A stretch of DNA of 64,000 nucleotides, taken from positions 11,442,046 to 11,506,045 of the forward strand of contig CM033393.1 in NCBI GenBank assembly GCA_019426215.1. Direction: 5' to 3'. Of this stretch, positions 44,407-56,526 are shown piece after piece. The translations under genes were made by a program, and so were the position numbers. The notes under the pieces are model-generated. The model was given only the letters and a program-made list of their open reading frames with translations, was not told the origin of the DNA and did not search any database. This DNA is from Buddleja alternifolia. Taxonomy: Eukaryota; Streptophyta; Magnoliopsida; Lamiales; Scrophulariaceae. Each line of letters begins with the position of its first letter. The stretch's first letter is position 1.

Positions 44407-45915
44407 TGTTGGTCCCAAGTGGCATACGAAAGGGTCTAGGGGGGGGGGAGGGGGGTTGAATAGACCCTAAAGTATTTTTTGACTTCAAAAATTATTTGTA
44501 TTAAAATTAATTTGGATGCTTGAAAATGTAGGAGCTTGGCTAAGCGTCTACTGAAAACTGTTTTTAGAAAGTTTACTTAGACTTCAAGATTTGAATACTC
44601 TAACCAGATAGGTTTAAGAGTTCGCTTCTTTAATCAGTGTTAGCACAGTGGAAAGATTTTAGTCTTCTCTTTGAAAGTTTTAGTGTTCCAATATGCAACT
44701 TAGTTACTTAGCGTTTGATATGGTCAAATAGACACGTAACTAATTTACTTGTCTTTTTCAAGATAAAAGGTAGAATATATATATAGACAGTAAATCAGTA
44801 AATAAATAAGACACGAGAATTGTAAGGTTCACTAGGTTTGTGTAATCCTAGCTACGTCCTTCTACTCCTTTCCACACAAGAGGAATTCACTAAAATGAAT
44901 CACGAAGCTTCACACGACAACTTCTACACAATAGCAAATTGATGAAGGCTTGATCTCGAGTTCCCTGATCACACAGATTTCAACTCGGCTAAGATCTGCT
45001 TCTGACAATGCTTCTCTCACTCAAATAATACTTTGTCTTCAACAACTTCGTCACACAGATGGAAGAGGTTGATGGGTTTTTATCACGGTTTTATTTGATT
45101 TGAAAAGTTCAAACACTTTGGTAATATCTCTTTGAAAGGTTAGGTTTTTCTATGAAGAGGTAAGAGATATTGATTTGGCAGTAGAGATGCTTATGCATAA
45201 CGAAATTTTGGCTATGGAGGATTTGAGCTTTAAAAGTTGGATATAGATTTCAACAGCGTAAGTGAATCATTCTTTGTATTTTAGGTTTGAGCTGTGAGTA
45301 TCTATTTATAGATCTCTCGGGATTTGTCTGTAGGACACAAGCAGGGGCGTGAGAAACACGAGGCGAGTGACTTAGTCTTTTTCTGACATCTCTGAAAAAT
45401 TCTGCTGCACAGAGTGGGTAGCAGACCTACTTTGAGTTGACATCCAATAGGGAAGGCAGATCCGTACCGTCAATAGTCCTTATCACATTTAATGCTCTTA
45501 TCAAGCATGTAATGCATTTGAATTTATTCCTCGTTGGAAATAAATGTCCGTTGATTGAATTTAATAACATATTGATTTTGGATTAACTTAAGGTGACGAC
45601 AAGCGCTTAAAAATGAAAGTCATCCTGAATTCATTCATAAGCGCTTGACAGCTGCTTAATGAATCTCTCATCTTCAAAGTTTTCAGACACTGATCTTCGA
45701 TTTCACCTTGATAGACTCACCAAGAATTCTATCTTAGCTCAAGCGCTAGATACTAGTCTAAAGCTATAAAGATAAAATGCCTTAACTAAAATTACAACTT
45801 GATAACTTTAAACGCTTATACATATTCTAACAAAAGATAAACTTACATATCTTTGGGGTCTAACATGAAAGCTATCTTGTCATCATCAAAACATCTAACA
45901 AGAAATTTCCTAACA
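44407..45915 (-). repeat. Element 3 3' LTR
   Basis: 1,509 bp, TGTTGGTCCC at 44407 to CCTAACA at 45915. Minus-strand TATA box TCTATAAATAGA at 45312-45301. Interrupted G-run (GGGGGGGG-A-GGGGGG) near 44440. The PPT AAAAAGGGGGAAAT (minus) abuts at 45916-45929. Confidence 0.92.
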
Positions 45916-45929
45916 ATTTCCCCCTTTTT
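45916..45929 (-). promoter_or_regulatory. Polypurine tract, element 3
   Basis: Perfect AAAAAGGGGGAAAT on the minus strand directly upstream of the LTR. Confidence 0.9.
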
Positions 45930-46095
45930 GATGATGTCAAGACCTTAACTCTTTTATAGTCTAGAGAACAATAACCCAAGGTAAAATAAAGTTAGCGTTT
46001 AGAAGTTAGAGGTTGGCTATAGGTTAGTTTATAGCCAGAAATGATGTTTCAGCAAACTCATTCTTTAATGTGTCATTTGAGTACAATATTTTACC

Positions 46096-46606
46096 TTAAA
46101 ACAACGTAAGGAATAAAGCGCTTAAAAAAATAAAGCTAATAAAGCTCTTAGCGCTTTCTCTTGGATGAAGAAGTTTGGGATTTCTTTGGATCTGACTGAA
46201 AAGCATCTCCTTAAACTTCCACAACCGGTCGTTTGCTTCTCTCATTCTTCTGTGAGTATTGTTGGCAAACTGAATATTTCCCATTCTTTCAGCCAACTCC
46301 TCAAAATTGTTCATGCGTTTGTGCCAAATTGCGTTGTCAATCACAAGTTCACATAAAAGTTCTTCAAAAAACTCATAAATTCTTGTGACTAGAGCTCTGT
46401 TGGGATGAATATTAAGTGGCACATAAGCAGCAAACGGCGGGATACCTAACTCTTCAAGTAACTCAGCCGAAAGATCTGGAATTGGGTAACCTCTATAAAA
46501 CCGAGGTTTACGCTTCTCGAGAACAGTCTGCTGGATCAATTTGATTGAATTTAGTAACTCTTCCCAGCGTTTATCATCAGGGCTTTTCAAGCTCTTGGAC
46601 AATTTA
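46096..46606 (-). pseudogene. Element 3 3' gene, C-terminal part
   Basis: Open frame 46602-46096. It carries the conserved C-terminal domain with 'KPRFYRGYPIPDLSAELLEE', equivalent to 'KPRYYQGRHRLPDI' of element 2 and the 'MERAPLL...GIDPSEWDRR' region of element 1. The gene is separated from its upstream part (from 54370) by element 4. The apparent Met at 46602 is only the first Met after the insertion, not a real start. The C-terminus ends in a hydrophobic run ('FISFIFLSALFLTLF') that could be read as a membrane segment but is absent from elements 1 and 2. Confidence 0.65.
46602..46606. repeat. Target-site duplication ATTTA/GTTTA (element 4)
   Basis: ATTTA before TGTTAGG at 46607 pairs with GTTTA at 54370-54374 after the right LTR (4 of 5). 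Confidence 0.65.
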
Positions 46607-47927
46607 TGTTAGGAAATTTCATAATTAGATGTTTTGATGATGACAAGATAGGATTTTATGTTAGACCCCAAAATATAATGTAAGTTTATGTTTCATAGAT
46701 CAATTGTATAAGCGTTTGAAAGAATGTAATTTTGTTAGGCTTGTAATTTTTATCTTTGTAGATTTTAGACTCAGTATTAGATACCGAATCGCTAATAGAA
46801 TTCTAGGTGAGCCTATTAGAGATGAGGTTGAAGATCAGCGTCTGAAGCCAGAAGAAGATGAAGATTTATCCTTAGCGTCTGTCAAATGCTAAAGGACTAT
46901 TTCAGGATTCATGGATCAAGCGCTCAAAGCACTCTAGCGATCAGTATCAGATTCACGTGAAATAAATTCTCAAGTCATGAAGGACTTAAATGCAATCATT
47001 CAACGGACATTTATTTCCAACGGGAAATAAATTCAAATGCATTAAATGCCTGATAAGAGCATTAAATGCCTGATAAGAGCGTTAAATGTGACAAGCCAAT
47101 TTGACTTGTGGACAAGCCACCTTTTGACTAGACTGACAGAAATTCAGAGTTTATAGATGTTCCCGTCAAATCGGAACCAGCAGAAATTCAGGAATGTCAG
47201 AGAAAAGGTATAATCACGCGCCGCGTAAAAGGCACGCTTTCACATGTGTCCAATGGACAAATCCTAAGAACTGCCTATAAATACCTTACTTCAAGCAAAC
47301 CTTAAAATACATAGATATAGAAACACAGAGAGAGATATATGTACATGCACAAGAAAAATTTGCTGAAGAAAAAGCTTAGAAACTCCATAGCCAAAATCTT
47401 TCAAGCTTTTTACATACATTCCATACAGTCAAAAATATCTCAAACATCTTCCAAAGAAGAAACCTAAACTCTTACTAAGATATTCCAAGTTGTTTGATCT
47501 TTCCAAAAACAAACAAACCCTCGTGATAAAACCCTCAACCTTTCATCTAAGTGAGAAAGTTGTTGAAATAGGTAGTATTTCTGAGTGAGAGAAGCTTGTA
47601 GAAGAAGATCTTCATTGGTGATGACATCTGTGTGATCAAGTTAATCTGCTAAACGACTATTTAACCAAAACGAACGCTAAAGCTTTAAAATCATTTCCGC
47701 TGTGCTAACCCTGATTAAGCGATCTAAGTGTTACCCTACTTTGGTAAATTGCTGAAATCATTAAGTCTAAGTTATCTTTACTGAAGCGTCTGACCCAAGC
47801 GCTCAGCTTTCTAAGTGTTCTAATCTTTAAAAGTGATGAATTTTTGAAGCCGAAAAAGACTTCAGGGTCTATTTAACCCCCCCCGCCCCTCCTTCTAGAC
47901 CATTTTGTATGCCACTTGGGACCACCA
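46607..47927 (+). repeat. Element 4 5' LTR
   Basis: 1,321 bp; TATA box CCTATAAATACC at about 47274-47285. A deletion of roughly 190 bp relative to its partner lies at about 47640, between short CAAG repeats. It has three copies of a GCATTAAATGCCTGATAAGA-type unit (47038-47090) against two in the partner. Confidence 0.9.
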
Positions 47928-47929
47928 AG

Positions 47930-47941
47930 TGGTATCAGAGC
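47930..47941 (+). promoter_or_regulatory. Primer-binding site, element 4
   Basis: TGGTATCAGAGC two bases after the LTR; initiator-Met tRNA type. Confidence 0.93.
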
Positions 47942-48045
47942 GATTGAAGTAGAAACCTAAGCGTTTCCGAGCGTAACTGCTTGTTTAGATCCATCTTTCT
48001 AAAACTTAGTCGTTTTTAAAACTCTCTCTATCAAAACATCTCATT

Positions 48046-50176
48046 ATCGATTTTAACAAAATGCCTAAGTTGGTAGAGTCAAACTATGATTCTTGGAAAC
48101 TTGGAGCATTCGCGTATTTATGTTTTTGCGATAATGAAATGTGTGATGAAATTTCTGATGGCCCCATTAAGATCATGAAAGTGATAACTCGAGCACCTGG
48201 AGCTGATGAAGCCACTCCAGATGGATATGTCGAGAAATCTAAGTTAGAATGGACGCCTGATGATTGGAAAAGAGCAAATCTAAATAATGTTGGACGAAGT
48301 GCACTTTACTCAGCGTTAGGAGACAATGATGCATTATTCAACAAGATCAAGCAATGTAAAATTTCCATAGAAATATGGTATAAGTTGGCTATAGTGTGTG
48401 AAGGTTTATCACAGATAAAGGAGAATAAGCTCTCCATAGCCATGCAAAGATTTGAACATTTCAAGATGCAATCCAACGAGACGCTAGAACAATTGGACGC
48501 AAGGTTTACTATGCTCATTACAGAGCTAGCGTCATTGGATAAAGAGTTGACCAACAAGGAAATGGTCAATAAGATTTTTAGAAGTCTTCCGAGCAAGTAT
48601 TTAATCAAGACTGTTGCTATGAGAGAATCTCAGACATTGGAGACCCTTACTCCAGAACATGTATTCTCAGAATTAAAGGCATTTGAATTTGAATTGGGTG
48701 AAGTCAGTGACACATCGACTTCAGCGACTAAATCAGGAGCATTAATCGCTACCACCAAAAACAAGGGTAAAGCGATTAGTGAGGAGAAATCAATAGAATC
48801 CAATGAGGAAAAAGAAATGGCTTTATTGGTCAAGAAAATCAAAAGATTTCTAAGATATGAAAAGAGAAATCCTATTGGACAAACTTCATTTCAAACCCCT
48901 CCCCCTGCACCAGCGACTCAGTATCGATCTCCAGTGTACTCAGCACCTCAACCAGTAACGCCAGTTACATATCAAGTGCCACAATCTCCTACTCAGAATC
49001 TCTCAGCGCCAGTCATTTCCAAGCGATTAACCATTGAATAGAAAATGAAAACTAATTTATGTTATAATTGCAGAAAACCAGGGCACTACCAGGTAAATTG
49101 CCATTATCCAAATGTGTCTAAGCCCACAAGGCAAGACTATGCGGATAAAAACCAATTCAGGAGCAACCTTCGTCAACAAGGTTTGCTAGCGGAATCTGAA
49201 CCATTCTCCGCACCTGAAAAGAATTTGGAATCATCAGATGAAAGTAGTGATGATGAACTAACAAGCGACTCAGCGTTGATTTGTCTTATGACAAGAGATG
49301 ATGAAGCATCTGACGACTCGCTACCAGAGGTAACCACTGAATTATCTCATCCTCTTTCGTATGATGAATTACTTGACAAAGTCAATGAATATTATAAAGA
49401 TTGTCAAGATGCCGACAAAATATATCAAAATGATCTCGCTATTACCTCATCACTCACAAGAGATAAAGTAACGCTCAAAGCAGAGTTGAAAGTTTAGCAA
49501 CAATGCATTGAGAAGAACCAATCACTTGAGAGTGAGATTACTCAATTGAAAAGCGATCTTGATATAATAGTCAAGAGAGAAGTTGATCTGATTGCTAGAC
49601 TTGCCAAATCAGAGCAGCTCGTCTCATCATTATCCAAAGCATCAAGAAACCTAGATAATGTGACTAATGTAACCAGACTTTTTTGTGAAAGGGCCGGTTT
49701 AGGGTGTGATAAATTTGGTCAACAAAAGCGTCTAAGGTTACGGCGAACAACAAAGAAAAGGGTGTTTTCTTTGTTGACAAAGGTTCACAAGGACAAACAC
49801 TAAATGAACCAAGCGACAATGGTACGAGGCCAAATGAGAAAGCCAAAGTTGACTCAGGCAAGGGAAAGACGAAAGCAAATGATCCACAAAGACGGGTTCA
49901 TCCAAATGCTCAAAAGGCTAATGATAAACCTGACCACTGTGAATCAAGTGCTAAGCGTCTAGCACCAAAAGTGCACCCTAAGCCAGTGCCAAGGAAATAC
50001 AGCATCAATATCCACAACGATCTAGATCATATTATCGCTGCTATGATAACTATGATTATGACTATGATTATGATTACTATTATAATCAAGGATATTACTA
50101 TACACCCAAAAAGCCCACACAACACAATGTGAAACCAAAGAAGGCCAGTATTCCTACAATGAAGGACCCAAGACAA
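48046..50176 (+). pseudogene. gag: Element 4 gag
   Basis: The ancestral start is lost: ATGGCT has become ATCGAT at 48046, so the first in-frame Met is 48061 ('MPKLVESNYDSW'). The capsid region is otherwise open to a TAG at about 49039-49041 (Gln codon). The frame continues through an intact CCHC knuckle ('CYNCRKPGHYQVNC') to a second TAG at 49495-49497 (Gln), then a frameshift near 49720. Both stops are C-to-T changes. The Tyr/Asp-rich tail is present at about 50020-50110. An internal deletion near 50160 removes most of the last 30 codons, and foreign RT sequence follows at 50177. Confidence 0.87.
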
Positions 50177-50754
50177 CATAATCGCTGATGATCATGAAGA
50201 GAATGATCATCAAGAGCAAATGGGAACTATGAATGATGCAGCGACCGCACCTGAGACAAATGAGGGTCAAGCAACTGACAATCAAGAATCTCTCAACCCG
50301 TTCCAACCAGATCGTAAATGGCTTAGGGACCATCCACCAAAGTTAGTAATTGGAGATATTGAAGCACCTGTTAGAACTAGGTCCGCTACAATCAATGAGG
50401 CCATGTTCGCAAGTTTCCTATCTCAAATGGAACTAAATAAAGTGGATGAAGCGCTCAGTGATTCAAGTTGGGTAGAAGCGATGCAAGAAAAGCTTAGCCA
50501 ATTTGAGAGAAGCATGGTTTGGATGCTAGTACCAAGACCAACTCACCAAGGAGTTATTGGAACTAGATGGGTTTTAGGAACAAGATGGATGAAGATGGCA
50601 TTGTTATAAGAAACAAATCCAGATTAGTCGCTCAGGGTTATTGTCAAGAAGAAGGTATTGATTTTAATGAAACGTGTGCCCTAGTAGCCCGTCTTGAAGC
50701 GATTAGGATGTTCCTAGCATTTGCCGCATTCAACAAGTTCACAGTATACCAAAA
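50177..50754 (+). pseudogene. Element 4 misplaced duplicate of the linker/RT segment
   Basis: This segment repeats 52226-52736 at a spacing of about 2,050 bp, but lies between gag and protease where RT sequence does not belong. It covers the acidic linker and RT N-terminus ('[18 protein letters not shown]', '[16 protein letters not shown]'). It extends about 70 bp farther into RT than the other copy ('FTVYQ') before joining the gag stop region. A one-base deletion near 50573 shifts its frame. Confidence 0.85.
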
Positions 50755-50774
50755 GCGATTAGAACTATCCTTTA

Positions 50775-51818
50775 ATGCAGGTACCTAGAGCCAACACCGA
50801 TACTTCTATTTGGTACTTGGATAGTGGGTCACCAAGGTATATGACTGGATCAAAGGATCTCTTGGTCAATTATCGTGCAACCAACGGTCCTCAGGTTATA
50901 TTTGGTGATAACTCCAAAGGTAAAACGAAAGGTATAGGTATCATTCATAGGGGGAACATCATGATCAGTGATGTATATTATGTTGAGGGTCTTAAGCATA
51001 ATTTGTTAAGAATTAGTCAATTTTGTGATAAAGGCTTTGAAGTAAAATTCTCAAGCGACTTCTGCTATATTAACGACGCTAAGACTAAGTCTACTAAATT
51101 AAGAGGAAAAAGAACAAATAATGTTTATTTAGTGGATTGGGATTCTACAATTGATAACAACCCCATATGCTTTGTTGCTAAAAGTCAAAATGAATTGGGT
51201 TGGTTATGGCTTCGAAAAATGAATCACCTCAACTTTAAGCCAATCTCTCAGTTAATATCACTAAATCTTGTAGAGGGATTACCTAAGGGTTCCTTTCAAA
51301 AGACTCGCTTATGTGATGCATTTCAAATGGGTAAACAAGTTAAATCATCTTTTAAGATGAAACCATGCCTATCTACTTCTAGAGTTCTTGAACTATTGCA
51401 TCTAGATTTGTTGGGTCCTATTCAAATCATGAGCGTTAGTGGTAAAAAGTACTCGCTAGTAATAGTTGATGATTTCTCTCGCTATACATGGGTAGAATTC
51501 CTAGCGACCAAAGATGAAACTAGTATCAAGCTCACATCGCTAATCCGTCAATTGCAAACTTATAAAGCTTTAAAAGTGACGAGAATCAGAAGCGATAGAG
51601 GAATTGAATTTACTAACCAATTTGTTTAGAAGTTTTGTATAGATTTTGGAATACTTCATGAGTATTCTGCTCCTAGAACACCTCAATAGAATGAAGTTGC
51701 CGAGCGATCGAACAGAACGCTTAAAGAAGATGCCAGGACGATGTTTGCAGAGTCTAAGCTGCCTTAAAGGTTTTGGGCCGAAGCTATCAATACCGCTTGC
51801 TACACTCAGAACCGGTGT
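50775..51818 (+). pseudogene. pol: Element 4 pol: protease and integrase
   Basis: Begins ATGCAGGTACC, 'MQVPRANTDTSIWYLDSG', the protease active site. The pre-integrase domain follows (His-to-Leu change in 'LWLRKMNHLNF'; 'CDAFQMGKQ' has lost the second Cys). The integrase core keeps the first D ('LHLDLLGPI') and the second ('RSDRGIEF'). Stops at 51627, 51686 and 51765 fall in the C-terminal half. Open to 51629. Confidence 0.83.
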
Positions 51819-52736
51819 ATGATCAACAAGCAACATGAGAAGACTCCATATGAGTTGTGGAAGGGACGTAAGCCTAACGTTTCATATTTTCATGTATTTG
51901 GTTCAAAATGTTTCATTCAAAATAATGGATCCCATAGCCTAAAGACATTTGATCCTAAAGCGGATGAGGGAATCTTTCTAGGCTATGCCAAAAATGGAAA
52001 GAGTTTTCGTATCTTAAATAAGATCAAATCGAAGGTTGAAGAGTCCATTCATGTTGTGTTTGATGATGCTAACCAAGAACCGAGTAAGGTTAATCCTGAT
52101 GATGTAGGAATTGAAGATCTTACCCAACAAGCGTCACAAATCAATCTTTGTGATGATAGTGATGATGATGAGATCTTTGTGCCTATTCTTAAGGTTACTC
52201 GTGAGGTTACTAATAAGGATAATATCATAATCGCTGATGATCATGAAGAGAATGATCATCAAGAGCAAATGGGAACTATGAATGATGCAGCGACCGCACC
52301 AGAGACAAATGAGGGTCAAGCAACTGACAATCAAGAATCTCTCAACCTGTTCCAACCAGATCGTAAATGGCTTAGAGACCATCCACCAAAGTTAGTAATT
52401 GGAGATATTGAAGCACCTGTTAGAACTATGTCCGCTACAATCAATGAGGCCATGTTCGCAAGTTTCCTATCTCAAATGGAACCAAATAAAGTGGATGAAG
52501 TGCTCAGTGATTCAATTTGGGTAGAAGCGATGCAAGAAGAGCTTAACCAGTTTGAGAGAAGCATGGTTTGGATGCTAGTACCAAGACCAACTCACCAAGG
52601 AGTTATTGGAACTAGATGGGTTTTTAGGAACAAGATGGATGAAGATGGCATTGTTATAAGAAATAAATCCAGATTAGTCGCTCAGGGTTATTGTCAAGAA
52701 GAAGGTATTGATTTTGATGAAACGTGTGCCGTAGTT
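51819..52736 (+). pseudogene. pol: Element 4 pol: integrase C-terminus, linker, RT start
   Basis: Open frame from '[18 protein letters not shown]' through an Asp/Glu-rich linker to RT '[16 protein letters not shown]', where it stops abruptly before the YVDD box. The rest of RT is deleted. This copy is the normal-position partner of the 50177-50754 duplicate. Confidence 0.83.
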
Positions 52737-52866
52737 AGATAAATTCCGACTAGAGCGACTAGGGCACATCAAAATTTATCTAACTTAAACGTGTATCATT
52801 GGATCACTTCTTTATCTTACCGCAAGTAGACCTAATATTATGTTTTCGGTATGCATGTGTGCATGC
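52735..52866 (+). other. Deletion junction with hairpin filler, element 4
   Basis: After the RT break comes about 52 bp bounded by an inverted repeat, AGTTAGATAAATT ... AATTTATCTAACT (52735-52747, 52774-52786). A scrap of RNase H follows ('[20 protein letters not shown]'), then a direct jump into the 3' LTR about 13 bp inside its start. Confidence 0.7.
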
Positions 52867-54369
52867 TTTCATGTTAGATGTTTTGATGATGACAAGATAG
52901 GATTTTATGTTAGACCCCAAAAATATAATGTAAGTTTATGTTTCAGAGATCAATTGTATAAGCGTTTGAAAGAATGTAATTTTGTTAGACTTGTAATTTT
53001 TATCTTTGTAGATTTTAGACTCAGTATTAGATACCGAATCGCTAATAGAATTCTAGGTGGGCCTATTAGAGATAAAGTTGAAGATCAGCGTCTGAAGCCA
53101 AAAGAAGATGAAGATTTATCCTTAGTGTCTGTCAAATGCTAAAGGACTATTTCAGGATTCATGGATCAAGCGCTCAAAGCACTCTAGCGATCAGTATCAG
53201 ATTCACCTGAAATAAATTCTCAAGTCATGAAGAACTTAAATGCAATCATTCAATGGACATTTATTTCCAACTGGAAATAAATTCAAATGCATTAAATGTC
53301 TGATAAGAGCATTAAATGTGATAAGCTAATTTGACTTGTGGACAAGCCACCTTTTGATTAGACTGTCAGAAATTCAGAGTTTATAGCTGCTCTTGTCCAA
53401 TCGGAAGCAGCAAGAATTCAGGAATGTTAGAGAAAAGGTATAATCACGCGCCGCGTGAAAGGCACGCTTTCACATGTGTCCAACAGAGAAATCCCAAGAA
53501 TTGCCTATAAATACCTTACTTCAAGCAAACCCTAAAATACATAGATATAGAAACACTAAGAGATATATACGTACATGCACAAGAAAAGTTTGCTAAAGAA
53601 AAAGCTTAGAAACTCCATAGCCAAAATCTTTCAAGCTTTTTACATATATTCCATACAGTCAAAAATATCTCAAACATCTTCCAAAGAAGAAACCTAAACT
53701 CTTACTGAGATATTCCAAGTTGTTTGATCTTTCCAAAAACAAACAAACCCTTGTGATAAAACCCTCAACCTTTCATCTGAGTGAGAAAGTTGTTGAAACC
53801 CCTTACAGGCAGTACTTCTGAGTGAGAGAAGCTTGTAGAAGAAGATCTTCATTGGTGCTGACATTTGTGTGATCAAGGAGCTTGAGATCATTTTCACCTA
53901 TTTACTATCTTGTAGAAGATTCTGTGTGATTCTTTGATAATCATCTTAGTAAAATCCCTCCAAGTGAAAAAGGAGAAGAAGGACGTAGCTGGGATTACAT
54001 CACCCAGTGAACCTTATATATCTTGTGTCATTTACTTTTATATTTGTCTTGTTTTATTTTATTCTATCTATTCTGAGAAAGACAAGTTAATCTGCTAAGC
54101 GACTATTTAACCAAAACGAACGGTAAAGCTTTAAAATCATTTCCGCTGTGCTAACCCTGATTAAGCGATCTAAGCGTTACCCTACTTTGGTAAATTGCTG
54201 AAATCACTAAGTCTAATTTATCTTGACTGAAGCGTCTGACCCAAGCGCTCAGCGTTCTAAGCATTCTAATCTTTAAAAGTGATACGAATTTTTGAAGTAA
54301 AAAAAGACTTCAGGGTCTATTCAACCCCCCCTCTTTCTAGACCCTTTCGTATGCCACTTGGGACCACCA
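52867..54369 (+). repeat. Element 4 3' LTR (5' end missing)
   Basis: Lacks the TGTTAGGAAAT start; joined to RNase H sequence through a TTTCA overlap. Ends GGGACCACCA as the 5' LTR does. TATA box CCTATAAATACC at about 53506. Confidence 0.88.
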
Positions 54370-55785
54370 GTTTACCCTTTTCCTTTTCCCCCTTCTTGAC
54401 ATCAGCATCAAGAGGTTGAGGTTGTAACGAGCGAAGCTCGGATACTTCTCTGCATAAGAGCTTAACATCATCAATCAGGAGAGCGACTTGAGTACCAATA
54501 GCGGCTGCAGTTGCATTTTCAGCAAGCGACCAAGTGACGTTGTCTGAAAGTTCATTGACAAGCGGCGCTACACTATTCATCAATAGAATGGTAAGCTTGT
54601 TGGGATTGCGCATGTCAGGGGCGAGAAGTTGTTCTACTTGATAAAGCATTGATTTGCCTTGTTCTTCTATACGGGATCAAGAACCTTTGATATGAGCAAG
54701 TGAATTCTTAACTACTTTCCAGAAATCGTGAGCGTCCGGATCATCATCACTTTCATAGTCACTGGAGGAATGTGCCTGAGTGGGCAAAGATTCTTTGGAA
54801 GCAACCGCTTTACCACGCATTGGATCTCTTTCGAGAGGTTCCTCCGAAACAACAGTTGGTTTCTTTTCTGGAAGAGCAGCATTTGGAGCATGGACTTCTG
54901 CAGAATCCATTTTAGCTTCATTTGCCGAAGTGCTTGAAATGTTAACATGAACTGGAACGAGAGCGCTGATAGGGTCTTCTTCCTTGAAAATTGTCTCCAC
55001 GTCCTCCTCAAAAGACGCTTCTTGGGCAACAGGAACAAGAGTATCTGTGTACTCAAAGGCAGAATTTGCAAGACATGGCATTGAAGAAAAGAGCTGACGA
55101 GAGATGATTCTGGAGTGATTTCTACAGGAATCGTTCCCTTCGTTGGCATAACATCCAGCCAAGAGATATTTTCCGAAGTAGAGGGCTGGAGTAATTCTTG
55201 CAACAAAACAGAAAATGGGCTTTCTCTGGCGGCTACCCACATAGGACCAATAGCATCAATAGGATGAACTGGAGTTAACATGGCGCTTGACCCTAGAATA
55301 AAGAACAGAGAGTCATCAGTTTTCTCCTTACTGAAGAACAGCAACCTATTTGCTGGCAAGTCTGGAAGATTAGAAATGTAAAGCTTGCAGTAGTCCTCCA
55401 AGTAGAGCAAGACAGCTTGTGTAAGCGCTTGGTTACAATGACCTTCGAGCAAGTCAATTACCCTTTGGTAATGAGCGCTTAACTCCTGGGGATAGGAATC
55501 CAAAAACATGAAGCCTGAGAAGGCATTAATAGAGGCTCCAGAAGCTGTGACAACGTGCTGAGTAAAGATGCGGTCGAATAGTTCCACAGCGTCTCTGAGT
55601 CTCATTCTATTAAAGAGAAACTCATCGCGCTATTTAGTATCCATTTCCACATTAGCGCTTGAAGATTTGCCATTGTGAGCGTGGCTCACTTCTGAAACAA
55701 GGTTGGACTAACTGAGCTCAGCGAGCGCTTGGCGAAGGTATACTTCAATAGGTTGTCGAATATCTGGCAAGGATAGAATATCTTT

Positions 55786-56526
55786 AAATCCGTGATCATG
55801 AATGTCCTTCAATGCAAAGAAGTGCTGGAGGTCTGGACTGTAATCTCCAAGCCACACTCTTTCAAAGTATAGTTGCGCTTCTCGGGAGATCATTTGCTTC
55901 AGATCTGCGAGCTTGTCGGGAATTGCGATCCCTTTAGCTTTCCACAAGCTGAGGGGCTTCACTTTCTCAAGATTAGAGTAATGGGCGACTGTCTCAGGAT
56001 AGTGAGAGTAGTCGAGCTTGTTGAACATCTCCTCACTTGGACTCTGAGGAATACGAGAATAGGTCTGAGGCGCTGAATGCGGGAATCAAGACAATATCGG
56101 GCAAAGCGTTTGCGTCTGTCATGAATAGCTTGATTAAACAATACTGGGCTTGCAACCATTTCTTCAATAATATGGCGCTTCAAGTCATATGCCTCGACCC
56201 ATTCAGCTTCTTGAATAAGCCATTCTGATCCGGCTGCAATGATAGCTCTAAATCCGTGATCATGAATGTTCTTCAAGGCAAGGAAGCGCTGGAGGTCTGG
56301 ACTGTAATATCCAAGCCACACTCTTTCAAAGTATAGCTGCGCTTCTTGGGAGATCATTTACTTCAGATCTGCGGGCTTGTCAGGAATTGCGATCCCTTTA
56401 GCTTTTCACAAGCGGAGGGGCTTCGCTTTCTCAAGATTGAAGTAATGGGCGACTGTCTCAGAATAGTAAGAGTAGTCGAGCTTGTTAAGCGTCTCCTCAC
56501 TTGGACTCTGAGGAATGCGAGAATAG
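55786..56526 (-). repeat. 277 bp direct repeat within element 3 3' gene
   Basis: 55786-56062 and 56250-56526 are near-identical (constant offset of 464 bp). Both code for the 'LYFERVWLG-YSPDLQ' middle-domain segment. The 187 bp between them is unique and occurs once. Confidence 0.88.

Larger units (their letters stand above)
46607..54369 (+). mobile_element. Sirevirus-type element 4, rearranged, inside element 3
   Basis: A plus-strand element of 7.8 kb with recognisable LTRs (46607-47927, 52867-54369), a PBS, gag, a misplaced duplicate of RT sequence, protease, integrase and truncated RT. RNase H is reduced to a scrap, and the 3' gene, PPT and first ~13 bp of the 3' LTR are deleted. The LTRs differ at about 9 sites in ~370 bp (by eye), so this is probably the youngest insertion although it is the most rearranged. 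It splits the 3' gene of element 3. Confidence 0.88.

Noticed and set aside
46096..46140. C-terminal hydrophobic run as an envelope transmembrane anchor
   Set aside because: Present only in element 3 at the very end, after the conserved domain; elements 1 and 2 end in basic or acidic residues, so it is probably read-through after a lost stop.
44407..47927. A single 3.5 kb element with inverted terminal repeats made of the two facing LTRs
   Set aside because: A PPT borders the left LTR and a PBS borders the right one, and the two belong to different nested elements by TSD and protein continuity.
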